From Gnetum montanum (Eukaryota; Streptophyta; Gnetopsida; Gnetales; Gnetaceae), in NCBI GenBank assembly GCA_015680685.1, contig MNCI01036469.1, positions 1 through 64,000 of the forward strand: 64,000 nt of DNA, in the 5' to 3' direction. The notes beneath the pieces were generated by a model. The model saw nothing but the letters and a program-made list of their open reading frames with translations. It searched no databases and was not told the DNA's origin. Shown piece by piece: positions 11,530 through 24,029 of this stretch. How positions within the stretch are numbered: position 1 is the stretch's first letter; each line of letters begins with the position of its first letter. Both the position numbers and the translations under genes were made by a program.

Positions 11530-12107
11530 GAGGCATATGATAATTGATGTTATTAGGCCTTCATTACTCCTAGCGATAAACATAATTGGGAATGAAATTT
11601 AGTCCTAAGTCTAAGTAATGATAGTAATGTAAATATACTTTAGCCTAGAGCAATAAGCATCCAATCATGGCTTACCGTACATGTCTTGGGCTCATGTAAC
11701 CATTACTAGGTTATCAAGCGTTATGCTATTGGGTAAACTAAGCAATAATGCTATTGGAATTACTAAACAATAACACTTAAATGATTGAAAATATTCATAC
11801 TTATTCCACTTTAGTAATGAACAAGTAAAATACTTAGAAATGTAAATGATTAAACTAATAAAATAGTAAAAACTATACTAAGTAAAATAGTAAAACTAAG
11901 TGGATGCTTCAATGATGAAAAGCAATCTTGATCTTTATTTTTGAACATGAACTATGCCCAAGTACACTTCACTTGAATAAATATTCCATAGAATTGCTCA
12001 ACACCACACTATGGGCATTCACTCTATCGCTAAAACTATGAAAACAAACTGAAAAAATCTACCTAGGGGTGGAATGAAAGTTCTTCAAATTGAATGCTGA
12101 AGTGTTA

Positions 12108-12115
12108 TATTTATA
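12108..12115 (-). promoter_or_regulatory. TATA box in 3' LTR of C
   Basis: TATAAATA on the minus strand, just after the GATATC palindrome cluster in transcription order, as in the other LTRs of the family. The 5' copy of C has a damaged version near 34820. Confidence 0.65.
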
Positions 12116-12306
12116 GGCAGGCACACATCCCATGATATTGGATATCCAATAACATTGCATGTGGTTCAATATCAGATATGCGATATCATGGCTCCAATAT
12201 TGTAGCTAACCAAAATTTGAATTTATGTCAAATAGATGCAATATAGCATGAATGATAATGTAGATGCAATGTAGCAATTATTTCCTAGACAACTGATGAT
12301 TCATCA

Positions 12307-12326
12307 TACCTCCATGACTAACTAAA
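12307..12326 (-). other. Polypurine tract of element C
   Basis: On the minus strand TTAGTCATGGAGGTA ends directly at the TGATGAATC start of the 3' LTR. A conserved CTTGAGGACAAG palindrome-like motif stands just upstream (about 12333-12346), as in many plant Gypsy elements. Confidence 0.75.
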
Positions 12327-12512
12327 AACTTGTCCTCAAGTTAACAAGATAGGACCAAGCTTTCTTTATAAAAAAATTGGAAATAATGGGATTATTGATT
12401 GACTCTAACTACTGACTTATTCTGTGTCATAGTGGTGTGTACAAACATGACACAATTACATGAAAAAGTAAAAAAAAAAAAAAAGATAAAATTTGAAGTG
12501 GCTTGATGTAGT

Positions 12513-13091
12513 TCATATTTCAGGTAGTGCTAGCTTTTCCATTGGCTTCTTCCCTTTTTTGTCAGGCTTTTGGAAAGCTTCTCCTCTTCTATCCCTATCT
12601 TCTTTTTTTATATGTCCTTTCTACTGAGTATGGCATAAAGACTCCTTTAACTTTCATTATAGAATTAGCTTATTTATTTTGCTAGAATTGGTAGGTTTAT
12701 CCTAAGTTCCATGTACCACTATTGGTTAGTATGAGCCATAATGGAGACGCTTGGAGTTGTGTCTTCACTGCTTCTAAAAAAAATTCCATAAAGGGACCAA
12801 AATTCAATTCCACAATGATTGTGGACATGATTGATCTTCTTGGATGGCTTGGAGGCAATCTGGTAATAGTGTGAGTCATTATCCTTATTTAGGTGCTTGT
12901 GGAATTTCTACCTCTCCTTGGGCTAAGTTCTCTATAACAAGAGTTTCTTGATGAATGTTGTATGATTAAGTCTCCTTCTCTGTGTGTTCTACTTATGGGG
13001 TTTGTTCTGCTTCTTGGCCTCTCCCATGATCTCTTAGTCTTTTTCTCCCATGTTGTGAAGACCATCCTTCTGGTATCCTCTTTGGAACCAT
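12513..13091 (-). pseudogene. ORF2 of element C, internally deleted
   Basis: The start (MVPKRIPEG...) and the first 110 or so codons align with ORF2 of D (MTPK start), including a basic Arg-rich stretch, NIHQE, and the conserved block IVELNFGPF ... PLWLIL ... SGTWNLG (12697-12830). The extreme C-terminus (GKKPMEKLALP) is also kept. The middle, which is a long coiled coil in D, is missing: 579 bp here against 2796 bp in D, so about 2.2 kb has been deleted. Stops also occur. Function unknown. Confidence 0.7.
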
Positions 13092-15184
13092 CTATAATCA
13101 ATAAGGGTTTGAAATTATTAGGGTGTTCATATCAATTCTTAATAGTTCTTTACCTTGCTCATACCCTTCATTAGATCAAGTTCTTATCCCTTGGTTAGAT
13201 TAAGTTATTATCTTATTATGATTGTAGAGTTAGAAATGTTTTTAAAAGGAACCCCTTAGTGTTGTATCTTATAGTTACTTATGACCTTCTATCATTTTCC
13301 TTGCTTTTTATGGCCTAAAATAGTTGATGTGATCTATTAAGAGTATTATCTAAATATTTTTTGCCTTAGTTTAATTGATTAAATTTAAGATTATTATTAT
13401 TTCTTTGTACTTATCCTTTATAGCATCTTCTAGGTGTTAGGAATTTTTAGCTCAAATCTCAAATTTTCATTAGGTTATATCACATAATGCACCCCCCATG
13501 ACTAAGTTGAGTGCTTTGGAATCACTAGGATTTAAGACTTTTGGAAATCAGAGTTATGAGGGTGAAGTTATGGTCTTTGGAAGATAGTGTGCAAGAGGGT
13601 TGAGGAAAAAATATAAAAAATTCTCTTACTACAAATGAGAGATGAAAAATTGCACTAACTCCTACACATATATATACTATTTTTATATGCTCAACATCAT
13701 AGCTATGACATCATAAATATAACATCACCATTAAAAAGTTTACATTTTTCATTGATTTTTCTTGGAAAAGATGAGTCAAATCGACTATTTGAAAGATGTA
13801 AAGCTTGTATAGAGGATCATGACCATTAATGATGCACAATTTTCAAAAATTCGACATTCAAAGTTCCTAAAGAAGGAATCTCAGATGATGAAAGTTTATT
13901 GTATGGACAAGAGATGGGTAATGAAGTTTTTATGTATGGACAAAGTATTAGAGATTATGGGAAGTACTTATTAGATTTTAGATGATCTTGAAAGACATAA
14001 GATGATGTAGAATTGCTTGGCAAGTATGAAATACAAGAGTTATACAAGTGGATCCTCCCCAAAGTAGGCTCTAGGCCTTAATGCCTTTGTATAACCACAC
14101 TTAAAAGTGTCCTTAGGCACTCAAGGAGTTGTATGCAAGGCATACCTATTTAGCAAAACACACATGTTAGTACCACTTGATTGGGCAAATAATGCTATAT
14201 TATACAAAACCACAAGTTATGATTAAATATACAATGAGGTGAGATGGGCTGTAGAAAGGATTACTAAAATTGGGACATGAGGTATCTTACCATAGGAATA
14301 ATGAATCCTTGTGTGTTATTAATCATTAAAGGAATCATTAGCCTTTTTGTCAAAGATTCAAACCAAGTCCAGGACACATTCTAGTGACATCACATTATTT
14401 CACTCTTGGAATTATGATTGTAAGACTACCACTGGCGCAAGAAGTATCATCACTTGGCATACTATCCAAAAGAGAAGTTTATTCATGGACATTTTTTATT
14501 TTTTAGATTTATAAAAAGTTGCCTACCTTCAGGCATGGGTAACATGTCTTTCTAGTGCAACCCCTAGAAATTTATTCTATGCTCTTTTATTTTTATTTGT
14601 ATCAACCTTACTAGAGGAGTACCTTTAGGCATGGGTGACATGTCTTTCTAGTAACATGGTATGGCAGCACTTATTTTAATCTTACTTCCATTTTTCATTA
14701 GATCTATAAGGATATAATACTTCCTTAGTAATAGGATAGAACTCACAAAGGTAATCCAAGAGAAAATCCACAAATTCTCTTGATGTCACACCCTTTACAT
14801 CACCACTTGGTTCTTCACTTTTCTGTCTAGGCATAATAATCATAAGTTTATTCTTAGTTTTATTATGAAAAGAATATCATTATGGCCATGGTAAGAACCT
14901 CTTATTATTGGAATGGGTGGATGGATGGTGTGGTCTCATTGTATGGATAACTAGTCCCTTATGATTGATAATATAGAGAAATATTTACCTTATTGGGACT
15001 ACATCTTGCTTTATTCAATGTGTTTTATTCAAAATTGATAGAAATATGTACAAATAGAATGTAAACAAAGTATGAAAAGTTATAAAAGATATTAAGAATG
15101 AAATTGATTAAAAAGAAGCAGAAAATATCAAAGAATTGCAAATGGTTTAAGAAATGGAGAAAAATATAAAAGAATGAAAAGATA
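13092..15184 (-). other. Noncoding spacer of element C
   Basis: No coding pattern. It is collinear with the spacer of D (about 19560-21430) and related to those of F (40500-41460) and B (63720-64000, opposite strand). Landmarks are a PPT-like box at 13490-13510 and an imperfect internal duplication around CATGGGTGACATGTCTTTCT at about 14535-14665. An A-rich (sense T-rich) tract lies at 15050-15260. Confidence 0.65.
13490..13510 (-). other. Internal PPT-like box, element C
   Basis: On the minus strand CAACTTAGTCATGGGGGG, closely like the terminal PPT of the same family. It lies about 400 bases upstream of the ORF2 start. The same box is at 19880-19902 in D. Confidence 0.6.
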
Positions 15185-15697
15185 TCAAAGAGTGTGGAAA
15201 TTGATAAGAAATGTGAGAAGGCATAACAAAAAATTATAAATCAAAAATAAATTGTAAAACAAAAAATTTGAAAAATGGTTATTAATTTCTTGATCATCAT
15301 AGGTATCTCCCACATGAGTAAACTTATGGGCAAGTGTTTGAAATATGGACCCTAGTTTCCCTAGATCATACACTTGAGGTTTCTCACTTACCATACTTAG
15401 TGACTTAGTCATTTGATTATCATCCTAGGTAATTGTATTTTGATCATTTAAGTCCTTTTTTCCTTTATTTAATGATGTATGATTATGATTTAATATTTTC
15501 GTTTGCAAGTTTTCAGTTGGGATCCTTTTCTTAAAAGAGGAGTTAAAAATGGTTTAGATGTTTCCATGCATATTTTAGATAATTTTATATTTTCAATTTT
15601 TGACCAATGGGTGTCTTTTGGTTTAGTGACCCTTGCTCTCTCTTGTGCACACACTTATTTTTGACATTTGTTGTGGACTAGTGTAATGATTGTGTTG
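15185..15697 (-). pseudogene. C-terminal tail of element C gag frame and T-rich follow-on
   Basis: The open piece 15185-15412 contains THVGDT, which corresponds to FMGDTP at the end of the gag frame in D and to LVMGE in F. It is followed in the same frame by a strongly hydrophobic stretch written by the T-rich sense strand. 15413-15697 is the more N-terminal side and poorly readable; it is joined to 31717 if D is removed. A degenerate PPT-like box lies at 15301-15323. Confidence 0.45.
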
Positions 15698-15702
15698 ACA
15701 TT

Positions 15703-16580
15703 TGATGAGTAGCGAGGTACCCCTATGCTCAACCATATGAATACGAGCATGTACACAAGATCTAGCTGAACTTTGCGAATGGGCTAGTTATGGCAAGTAG
15801 ATAGTTATACATTGATTGCAGTTCACTATCTTCCCTCCTGGACTAGTATTTACTTTGTTACATATGGTTTAGTCCAGAGTGAGGTGTATGATGTGGTTTC
15901 TACAACTATGCTACTCCTAAGGACAATGAGAGATAAATTAATTAAGCTAATAAGCAATAGGAAATAAGATCCAAGCTAGCCTATGTCTGATGAGTATTCC
16001 ATCCTTACTCATTTGCACACATCTTGGACTTTGTGTACTATGTCTGAAACTAGCAAGCGCACATCACTCAAAACACTACTTGATACACTATTGGGTTATC
16101 ACATAGTTACACTTAAATGTTTGTAATTAAGGTGTACTCATTTCACATTACAAAAAGAATAGTAAATTATAATAAAAAATATTAATTAAGAAAACAACAA
16201 TAGATGAGAAATAATTAAAACAAATTAAATGTTAAGTGAATGTTGCAATGATGGAGTACTCTTGACCTTTATTGTCAATTGTATGCATGTCCAACTACGT
16301 TACACACAAACAAAGGTTCCATACAATTAGAAGCATCACCCTGTGGGCATGCACTTGGGAAAGAACTGAAAACTGAAAATTGACTAAATACTAAAGACTG
16401 ATAAAAAGGACTGACTAATGAATTGACAAAAGACTCCATCCAAGAAAAGACTCCTTCACTATGCACCTGAATGCTAATTTATAGGTTGACACAGGAATCA
16501 TGATATGATGTATATGATATCATATCTAGGTTGTGATGTCGCGTATCAGATATTGTAGCCTAGCAAACCACAATTCATCA
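15703..16580 (-). repeat. 3' LTR of element D
   Basis: 878 bp, TGATGAG to ATTCATCA, preceded by the TSD ACATT. GATATC-like palindromes lie at about 16500-16560; the TATA box is degraded (about 16475-16483). Confidence 0.92.
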
Positions 16581-16599
16581 TACCCCCACGACTAAATAA
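16581..16599 (-). other. Polypurine tract of element D
   Basis: Minus strand TTTAGTCGTGGGGGTA directly before the 3' LTR start TGATGAATT. A CTCGAG-centred motif, equivalent to the CTTGAGGACAAG of C, lies just upstream at about 16605-16622. Confidence 0.85.
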
Positions 16600-16761
16600 A
16601 AACTCAACCTCGAGTCAAACAAAATGAGAAACAAGTTCAATTGATTACAAAAAGTAGATAGGTATGAGATTATTGAATGACATGGACTATTTCATGCCAT
16701 AGTGTGGGATTAGTCAAAATAAAATTTGAACATCAACACAAAATACAAAATTTTGCAAAAC

Positions 16762-19557
16762 TCATGTAGTTCCTAGTGGTGGCAATTCCTCCATGGGCTT
16801 CTTTCCTTTATCTTGTGGTCTAGGCTTCTGAAATAGATACTTTTGAAGGAGCAACTAAATTTTTTCTTCGTCTATCCAAGGATCCTATGCCGTCCATGCT
16901 AATGTTCTAATTTTTGATGGAGTCAGCACTTTCCATGGGAAATGCAGTTGCAGGAACATCTGATTGGATTTGACATACAATGCTGCAAAAAACTATTGTT
17001 CTTCCTTGTAGGCTCTAGATTTGTCTCTAAATTCTTGATAATTCATAAGTTGTCAATCCAATTCTGCTACTATGTCTTTTTCACCTTGATAGCTAACCGT
17101 TACCATATCTAGTTTAGAGTTTGCTACCTCTAGTCTTTGCAATGTCTTCTTATGTTCCATAAACTCTATCTCATATTTGGCATAGGTGGTAGCTACCTAC
17201 TTCACTAGCTCAGTTCTCAAGTGCCTTGCTGGTAACATGGCTAAGTTGGCATACCGCAGGTTTTCCAACTCTATGTACTTTATGAGATCTTGGGTCTATA
17301 GGTCCTGACTTTTCAATTCTGCTTGGTGGACGAAGGCATAAGTGTCCAGTATGGCTTGCCAATCAGTATGTTGAGAATTGAAAGAATTAATGTGGTCCTT
17401 AGCCATGCAAATCTCTTTTTCAGTGATTTCCTCATACATTCCCACTTGGTCACGAAAGTGCTCCTTTAATTTTTCATGCCTCTTAGCCTCATTTTGCCAT
17501 GCGCTTATTTCAATGGTTGTCTTCTGTTGGATGGCATGTACCTTCTCCATTGAGAGGGTTCTAGTTTCTTTGGCTAAGAAACTAATATCTTGGTTGACTC
17601 TTATTAGTTGTTCCTGCATTTGTTGAAAATTTTCTTTGAGAACATTCTTCTATTTTTCAATTGTTGTCAACCAAATATTTTTAGTAGTAAGAAGTTTATT
17701 CTCTTCTTGTAAGGCCTTAAGAGCTTTCAAATATGCATATGTCTGAGCTTGTGCTTTTGAAGCATCCAAATCAGCCTTCTCTTTTTCCATTGCTACTCTT
17801 TTATTCTCCACTAACAATTTATTTAACCACTCTATCCTAAATGATTCTAACTAATCAGCTGCAACAAGTTGGGATGGATCTCGCTGTTTAGCTTATAGGA
17901 CGATGAACGTTTCTGGGAGTCTCAACAACTCATCTTATGCATGTTCACCCCTAACCTCAGCGATGTTCAGCTTCCCTTTCATGGAAATAAGGTCTAATTA
18001 TGTTTCTTTGACATATTAGGGGATGCCAAACAAGGATGTCATTACTTTTCCTATTTGCAGCAAGTGATCTAAAACATCCTCATGTTTTGCAGGAGTCATT
18101 GAGGTACTAGCAAGAACTTGAGCATCACATGCTTCTATGAAATTTGCCGATGGCATAATAGGGGTGTTAAATGATTCTTTGATGTGGTTTTCAACCACCT
18201 CTATTGCTCTAAATGCATCCTAGTATTGCATGACAACCATTGTGGCACCTTCACTAATTTCTAATTGTACTTGGAATGATGCAACATTTCCAGAGATCTA
18301 TTATGACTAGTGTGATTCTCATCCTTATGTTTGAATTGAGACCTCATTCCTTGTAGGATCAATTGATATGGTGGGTTGTATAGCATCTTCGATCACCTTG
18401 AAGAGATTGGCCTCATCTCTACTTCTCTAACTAACCGTCTTTGTGATGGCCTTGAGATGGCTCATTGATAGTTGGTAATCTTGCAATAGCAGTGGAAGTT
18501 GCTAGTCTTGTTAGCCTGTGGGCTACATGCTAGGCCTTACTTGTTGTTGTTGGCTAAGCCTTGTGTCTAGAAGTTGGCTAGGCCCTACCGTTTGAGGTGT
18601 AGTGGGCCCAACCATCTATTCTTGTTCAGGCTCCAACATCTCACCAACATCTTTTCTTGGTGCTAGTGGCTTAAGTAGTTCAACATATGAAGCATTTTGA
18701 GCTTTTCTAAGGACGTCATTAGTGTAGCCTAGAATTCTAGCACATTGACACAACTTCCTAATTAGACATGAAAAGGGTAGTGCAAATTTTCCTATATTTT
18801 GTTCTTCAAACCACCTTAATATTTTTGTTAAATATAGATGGGGCAAATTGGCATCAACCTTGCCCATCAAAATTGCACTACCTTCGCTACATAGGTAGAA
18901 ATTCTATTTAACCCCTTCATTAGGAAAATATGATAGGTTCCAATTTTAAAGTAAATTCTCTCTTCAAGGATTAACTCTTCATATATCTTATCTTCTTTGC
19001 CGTACACCGTTTTTAACCACACTTTTCTTACATATGCATCAAAGAAAATGGACAAATGGACAAATGAGCAACTTTAGAAGATTTAGAATTTCCACAGTGG
19101 CCTTTGTGAAGAAATCAACTAAAATTCCATCAATATCAATGGTGGTTCCTTCTTCTTTATTGTGCAAAAATTGATAGGTTTTACCCAAATACCATTCTCC
19201 ACTCTTTGAGAGGATAGGCCATAGTGGATATCCCTTGAGTAAATCCTTAACTAGTTCAAGGGTGAATTCTGTAAAAGGCCCAAAATTAAGTTCTACAATC
19301 ATGGTAAAGGATGTGGACCTTTCTTGAATGGCTTGACCACATTCTAGGGACAATGTGAGATGTTGTCCTTGTTCTGGTGCCCTAACCTTTCCATCTTCTT
19401 CTTGGCCATATTGTGCAATGATAGGGATTTCCTGATGAATGTTGAATGATTGTGCCTCCTGTTCTACATGTTCCACATGAGGTCCTTGGCCTTTGCCTCT
19501 TCTCAGGCATTTAGCTAAACCTTGAGAAGGTCCTTGTTATCCTCATTTAGGGGTCAT
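16762..19557 (-). pseudogene. ORF2 of element D: uncharacterised coiled-coil protein in place of pol
   Basis: From an ATG at 19557 to a TGA at 16762 the net length is 932 codons in one frame. The frame carries roughly two dozen stops and a pair of compensating frameshifts near 19050 and 18880. The N-terminus is basic. A conserved block at residues about 85-150 contains FGPFTEF, LWPILSKSGEWYLG and an IDIDG motif, and is shared with element C. Residues about 200-310 look globular (KILRWFEEQNIGKFALPF near 18805-18750). A Gln-rich linker is near residue 335. A long Lys/Glu/Gln heptad-rich coiled coil spans about 575-855. The end is KGKKPMEELPPL. No RT, protease, zinc knuckle, signal peptide or clear membrane segment was seen. 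The position just before the PPT is that of env-like ORFs in Athila elements, but the sequence gives no support for an envelope. Family not recognised. Confidence 0.75.
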
Positions 19558-21550
19558 CTGTAATCACAAAACGATCAATTGTTAGTAAGGTTACTTAAAG
19601 AAATTCAATTATCTCATACCTTACTCATTTCCTTTAATAAATGTTTAATTCTTTGCTTAGTGTGATTTTAGAGTTAAACATTTTTCAAGGAAGTTCCCCT
19701 AAAAAACTTTAATGTTAGGCCTGATCTACTCAGGTGACTCCTATAATAATTTAAATGATTTTGGTGAAGGAAGAAAATTAGTTTGGCATGAGTTTTTAAT
19801 ATTTCCTAATAGTACTTACCCCTATGATATCCTTTAGGCGATAACAAATTTTGAAAAAGTTATGTGCAAATTCTACTGTACCCCTTCCCCATGACTAAGT
19901 TAAACACTTTGGGTTTAATTAGGTTCAATCAAAAAAAGATTGGAGGGTCAAAGAGAGAAATATTAATGGTTGAATTTTAGACTCTCAAATCGCTAAAAAT
20001 CATGAAAGAAAATTTGATAAACTCCCCTCATGTCAACTATTGAAAATGACTTCTGTAGTGCATGGGGGTCCCATATATATACTTTTTATAGATGCAAGAT
20101 CGCGTATGCGATAGCACATACCCAATATCACATCAGACCTGATACCAAGTACCCGATATTGCATCCTATCCAAAATAGGGTACTTAGTAAAAGTGATGAT
20201 TTTTCAAGTTTTTACAGCCAAAAATGAAGATTTGTGGGAAATTTGAAAGGTCTAGGATAATGTCAAGTGGAAATTAAGGCACTGAAAGTGTAATGGAGTG
20301 GAGTTATACAATGAAGTTCTTTGAAAAGGATGAGGAAAAAGAACATGTAATGGTTCTAAGAAAAGTTTGATTACAATGATGACAAAGGAAAGAATAGAGT
20401 TGGAAATGGAGTACTCAGAGGGTATTAAATGATGTGGTAGTGTGCACAAGTACAAATTGCAAAAGTCATGCAAGTGGATCCTCCCCAAAGCAGGTTCCAA
20501 CCTATCATGCCCTTACATAACCACAACTTAAAATGTCCATAGGCACTAGAAGGGTTAAATGCAATCTACACCTATGTAACAAAACACACACATGTAAGAT
20601 ACCAGCATGATGAGGTATGAATTCTATGCAACACAAGACACAAGTTAGAAGTACCTAGATTGTGAGATGAGATGAATTGTAGAAGGGATTGCAGAGATTA
20701 GGACGTGAGGTAACTTATCCTAGGCATAATGAATCCTATGTGTTGTGCGTGGTAAAAGTACCATTATCTTTCACTCCAAGATCAAAACCAAGTCCATACC
20801 TCTGATCAGTAACATTGCATTATTTTGTCCCAATGATAGACAACCATAAGAGCATCATGATAGCAAGGTGTAAAATCACTTGGTATTCTGTGCAATGGAG
20901 GAGTGATTTGAATTTATTTGCAGCACATTTTTCTTGTGCTTTTCTTTTCTACTTCATTTCTTTCTTTTTTTCTTCTTTTGGTTGCTTTTGTGCTTGGTCT
21001 TTCTCAAAGGTGATCTCGAGAAGCCACTAACCTTTAGGCAAGGTGCATGTCTTTCTAGTGGGACCCCCTAGAACAACATTGTGTTCTCTTCTTGAGTGCC
21101 TTTATTACCACTCTTACTCCCATTGTTCATTAGATTTACAAGGATCTTAGTACAACCAAGCTACATGATAGCATACACAAATGTTACCAAAGGGAATCCA
21201 CAAGTCCCCTTGATGTCACACCCTTGTCATTCCCTCTTAGTCTATTACTCTTTGTTCTAGGCATAATGGGTACAAAGTTACTTACATTTTGATGATAACA
21301 AGAATATCATCGTGCCCATAGTAGAACCTCTTATTAATAGAATGGATGGGTGGATGTTGTGGGATCACTGTTGAAATAATTAGTCACTTGTGATTTGATA
21401 ACATATAACAACACCTCAAACAATTGGTTACATGAGTATTTTATTCACATATGAGATTACCCACAAAAAGATAAAACAACAAATTGGAAAACAAGAAATT
21501 AGAAAACAAAAAATTGTAAAACCAAAGAAAAGGAAAAACATTTACCAATT
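19558..21550 (-). other. Noncoding spacer of element D
   Basis: About 2 kb without coding pattern between ORF1 and ORF2. It has a PPT-like box at 19880-19902 and GATATC/CGATATT words at about 20090-20165. The block at 20460-21430 is collinear with 14040-15000 of C. An A-rich tract (T-rich in sense) lies at 21460-21545 next to the ORF1 end. Confidence 0.65.
19880..19902 (-). other. Internal PPT-like box, element D
   Basis: On the minus strand AACTTAGTCATGGGGAAGGG, similar to the terminal PPT context of the family. It lies about 330 bases upstream of the ORF2 start, as in C. Confidence 0.6.
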
Positions 21551-23896
21551 CTACTTGTTAGAATGGGGGGTATCCCCCATGAATAAACCTTTAATCATTA
21601 CAAGAATTAATAAATGAATGTATATTGGAAATATTGGGGGTCCAGTCATATCCAAACCATCGGGTGTCTTTTGATGTGGTGGGGGTTCACACACTTGATT
21701 AAAGTAGGCATAGTGGGGTAGATTATAAGATGTGGTCATGTGATAAGAAGCTAATCCACTATGGCACTCGTGACCATAAGACGGTATGCAAGGATCAATA
21801 TGTGTTCTCACGGTGTTATATTCATTGGGCTATGTGGTTGTTGGAGTGTTAATTAGTGGCTTGGACAAGGTAACAGGAGGTGTTGAGTTTGAAGAGGAAG
21901 GTGCATCATAGTGTTGGGCTCGTGATGAGTTGGAAGATGTAGTGTTTTTAAAATCGTGTTGTCTCTTTCTATGGCCATGCCTAAAGAAAGGATACTTCCA
22001 ACGTTGTGGAGGACTCCCATTGCTATTGATAGTAGTAGCAGAAGTAATGTTCATTGGTTGGTGCTGTGGTGTAAAACCTTCTAGTACAACTGGTGGCGAT
22101 GTAGAAGGAGGTGAAGGATGAGAATATTGAGAGTAAGGAGAAGTGTAAGGAGCATGAGGTGGTGATCCAATAGAAGAGGACATGGATTGATGATACTTAG
22201 GAGAATGATAATGACAAGGTGAAGTAGAGGATGTTGATCCAGTTGGAGAAACAAGGTGTTGAACATAATAAGCACTTGGTTTCAAGTGATACAAAGGGTG
22301 TGGTCAGTTTGGTGGTGGCCTCCCCCATGAATGGGGGTTTTGCCACTACAATTGAACCTAGAATTTCTATATGAAATCTAGATGTAACATTTCCTTCCCA
22401 ATGCTCATGTAGGTATGACAAGATTGGGCATTGGCCCTTGGGGTGATCATACAAGAAAACATCACATTGATACTTATGATTTGTAGTTGAGCCCCTATCC
22501 TTATTTTCTTCAACCCTACTTTCTGATTATTGAATGATGTTCTTCTTGTTTCTAGGTTTGGTATCCTTTGTTTGTTTTGGTTGTTAGGGTTATCTTTCAT
22601 GGTTTTCCCCCTAATAATATTTGCATATTCTCCACATTTTTCATGTACCCACTCCATCATCTTATTGATTTTTTCCTTGATTTCATCTAGTGATTTTAGT
22701 ATTGGCAAAGATGGGGACAGTTCCACCTCCTCGAGGTGAGTTAATTTCTCCTCTTGATGATTATGGATCTTCATTATTTTAAGAGTTTGGTCCTGTTGAG
22801 GTTTTTCAACATTCTTCCATTTGGCTATTTCTCCTTCTTCTTTTGCTACCCACTTAATAAGCTCTTGGAGTTAGTGGGTTCATAATTCATATAGTTGACT
22901 TGGGGCATACATCCCTAGGGTCTTCCTTGTTTCATTACGGAGCCCATCCATGATGTAACACATTAGCCTTTCCTTGGAGAACTCATGGCCTAGGCATTTG
23001 TTCAACAAAGAGTAATATGTTTCTAAGGCCATGTCCAAGGGTTCATGTTCCCCTTGTTTCCACTCTTGGATTTGTCTCCTCAAGGCTGACACACTTGCAC
23101 AGGTTTGATATCTTTCATTGAAGAGTTTCACCATTGTAGGCTAACAACGAATTGAATTTGGTTTTAAAGACTTGTACCATACTTTTTCCAAGCCAACAAG
23201 TGTCATGGGAAAGAGCTTAGGCCTTTGCCATCTATTCTCAATGTTATTCCATGAAGATGCATCATAGAAGGCTTGTAAATGATGTTGTGGATCTAAATCA
23301 TAGCCTCCAAAGAACTTAGGAAAGTTGTTTAAATCAAGCCTAGGTAAGTGGCTTTTCTTACCATGCCTATGGAACATCTGGACGGCCTCTATTATATGCA
23401 TTAGGCTCTTGGTGGTTAGCAGGGGTTCATCATCACTAAGTAGGTTGTGAGTTTGTGAGTTGAGATGATGTTGTCTCTGTTCATGTTGGCATTCCTGATT
23501 TTGTCTGTGGGTTTGATTTTTATTTCTACATCGACATCTTAAGGAATAGTCATCTACATCACACCTCAAAATTGAAAGAGCAAAGGAAGATAGGGGACTG
23601 GAAGACTCATCATGACTTTTGTAGGTCTCCCAATCATCCCTTGATCTACTCTTGTTACCCATTAAGAAGGTCCTAGGCCTTACGGGCCCCCTCATCCTAG
23701 GAGATGTCCCATCTTCACTATAGGTATCTAAGTTGGATGACAAAAGTCCATGAATATCATTGGGATGTCTATGAACATATGAAACTCTTACATAGGATTG
23801 AGTACTCCAAACTTCTTCTTCGTCATAAATTTCATTGGTTCTCCAATGAATTACCTAACTAGATGTTGTGTTATTGCTATCTTGTGAAAGAGACAT
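21551..23896 (-). pseudogene. ORF1 (gag) of element D
   Basis: Starts at an ATG (23896, MSLSQ) and stays essentially in one frame to 21551, about 782 codons, with about nine stops. Residues about 170-200 carry the gag core LDLNNFPKF and DLDPQHHLQAF shared with A, C and F, and YIMDGLRNETRKTLG follows near residue 310. The candidate zinc motif (CDVF.YDHPKGQCP, near 22440) is read in a locally shifted frame and lacks one Cys. Residues 535-690 are Pro/Ser/Thr-rich. The frame ends with FMGDTPHSNK. It would form the particle. The gag is better kept than expected for the LTR divergence. Confidence 0.85.
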
Positions 23897-24011
23897 TGTT
23901 GTAAATTATGTATGAATTAATTGAATTGAATTTATTTATTTGAAAGATATATCATTAATATCCTATTACAACAATCCTGTATGATATAACTAATCTACAT
24001 AACTAGCAACA

Positions 24012-24029
24012 TCCTCAGCAATGACGCTA
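24012..24029 (-). other. Primer binding site of element D (tRNA-Asp-like)
   Basis: Minus strand TAGCGTCATTGCTGAGGA one base after the 5' LTR end, a decayed copy of the tRNA-Asp complement seen in A, C and F. Confidence 0.75.

Larger units (their letters stand above)
11297..12306 (-). repeat. 3' LTR of element C
   Basis: Begins TAATGAG (from TGATGAG) and ends TTCATCA. It holds GATATC-type palindromes at about 12125-12200 and a TATA box at 12108-12115. It is about 30 bases longer than the 5' copy (34067-35043) because of a short duplication around the N at 11476. Confidence 0.9.

Noticed and set aside
14520-14665. Short internal repeat as a CRISPR-like or satellite array
   Set aside because: Only two imperfect copies with no regular spacing; a local duplication in the retrotransposon spacer.
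16762-19557. ORF2 as a retroviral envelope gene
   Set aside because: Position fits, but no signal peptide, no clear membrane segments and no cleavage-type site are visible; the main feature is a cytosolic-looking coiled coil.
20090-20165. GATATC/CGATATT words in the D spacer as another LTR
   Set aside because: No TGATGAG or TTCATCA ends, TATA or TSD nearby; too short. It may be a fragment copied from the LTR but this cannot be shown.
22530-22739. Hydrophobic plus-strand frame, possible small membrane protein
   Set aside because: Exact antisense shadow of the Lys/Glu-rich gag of D.
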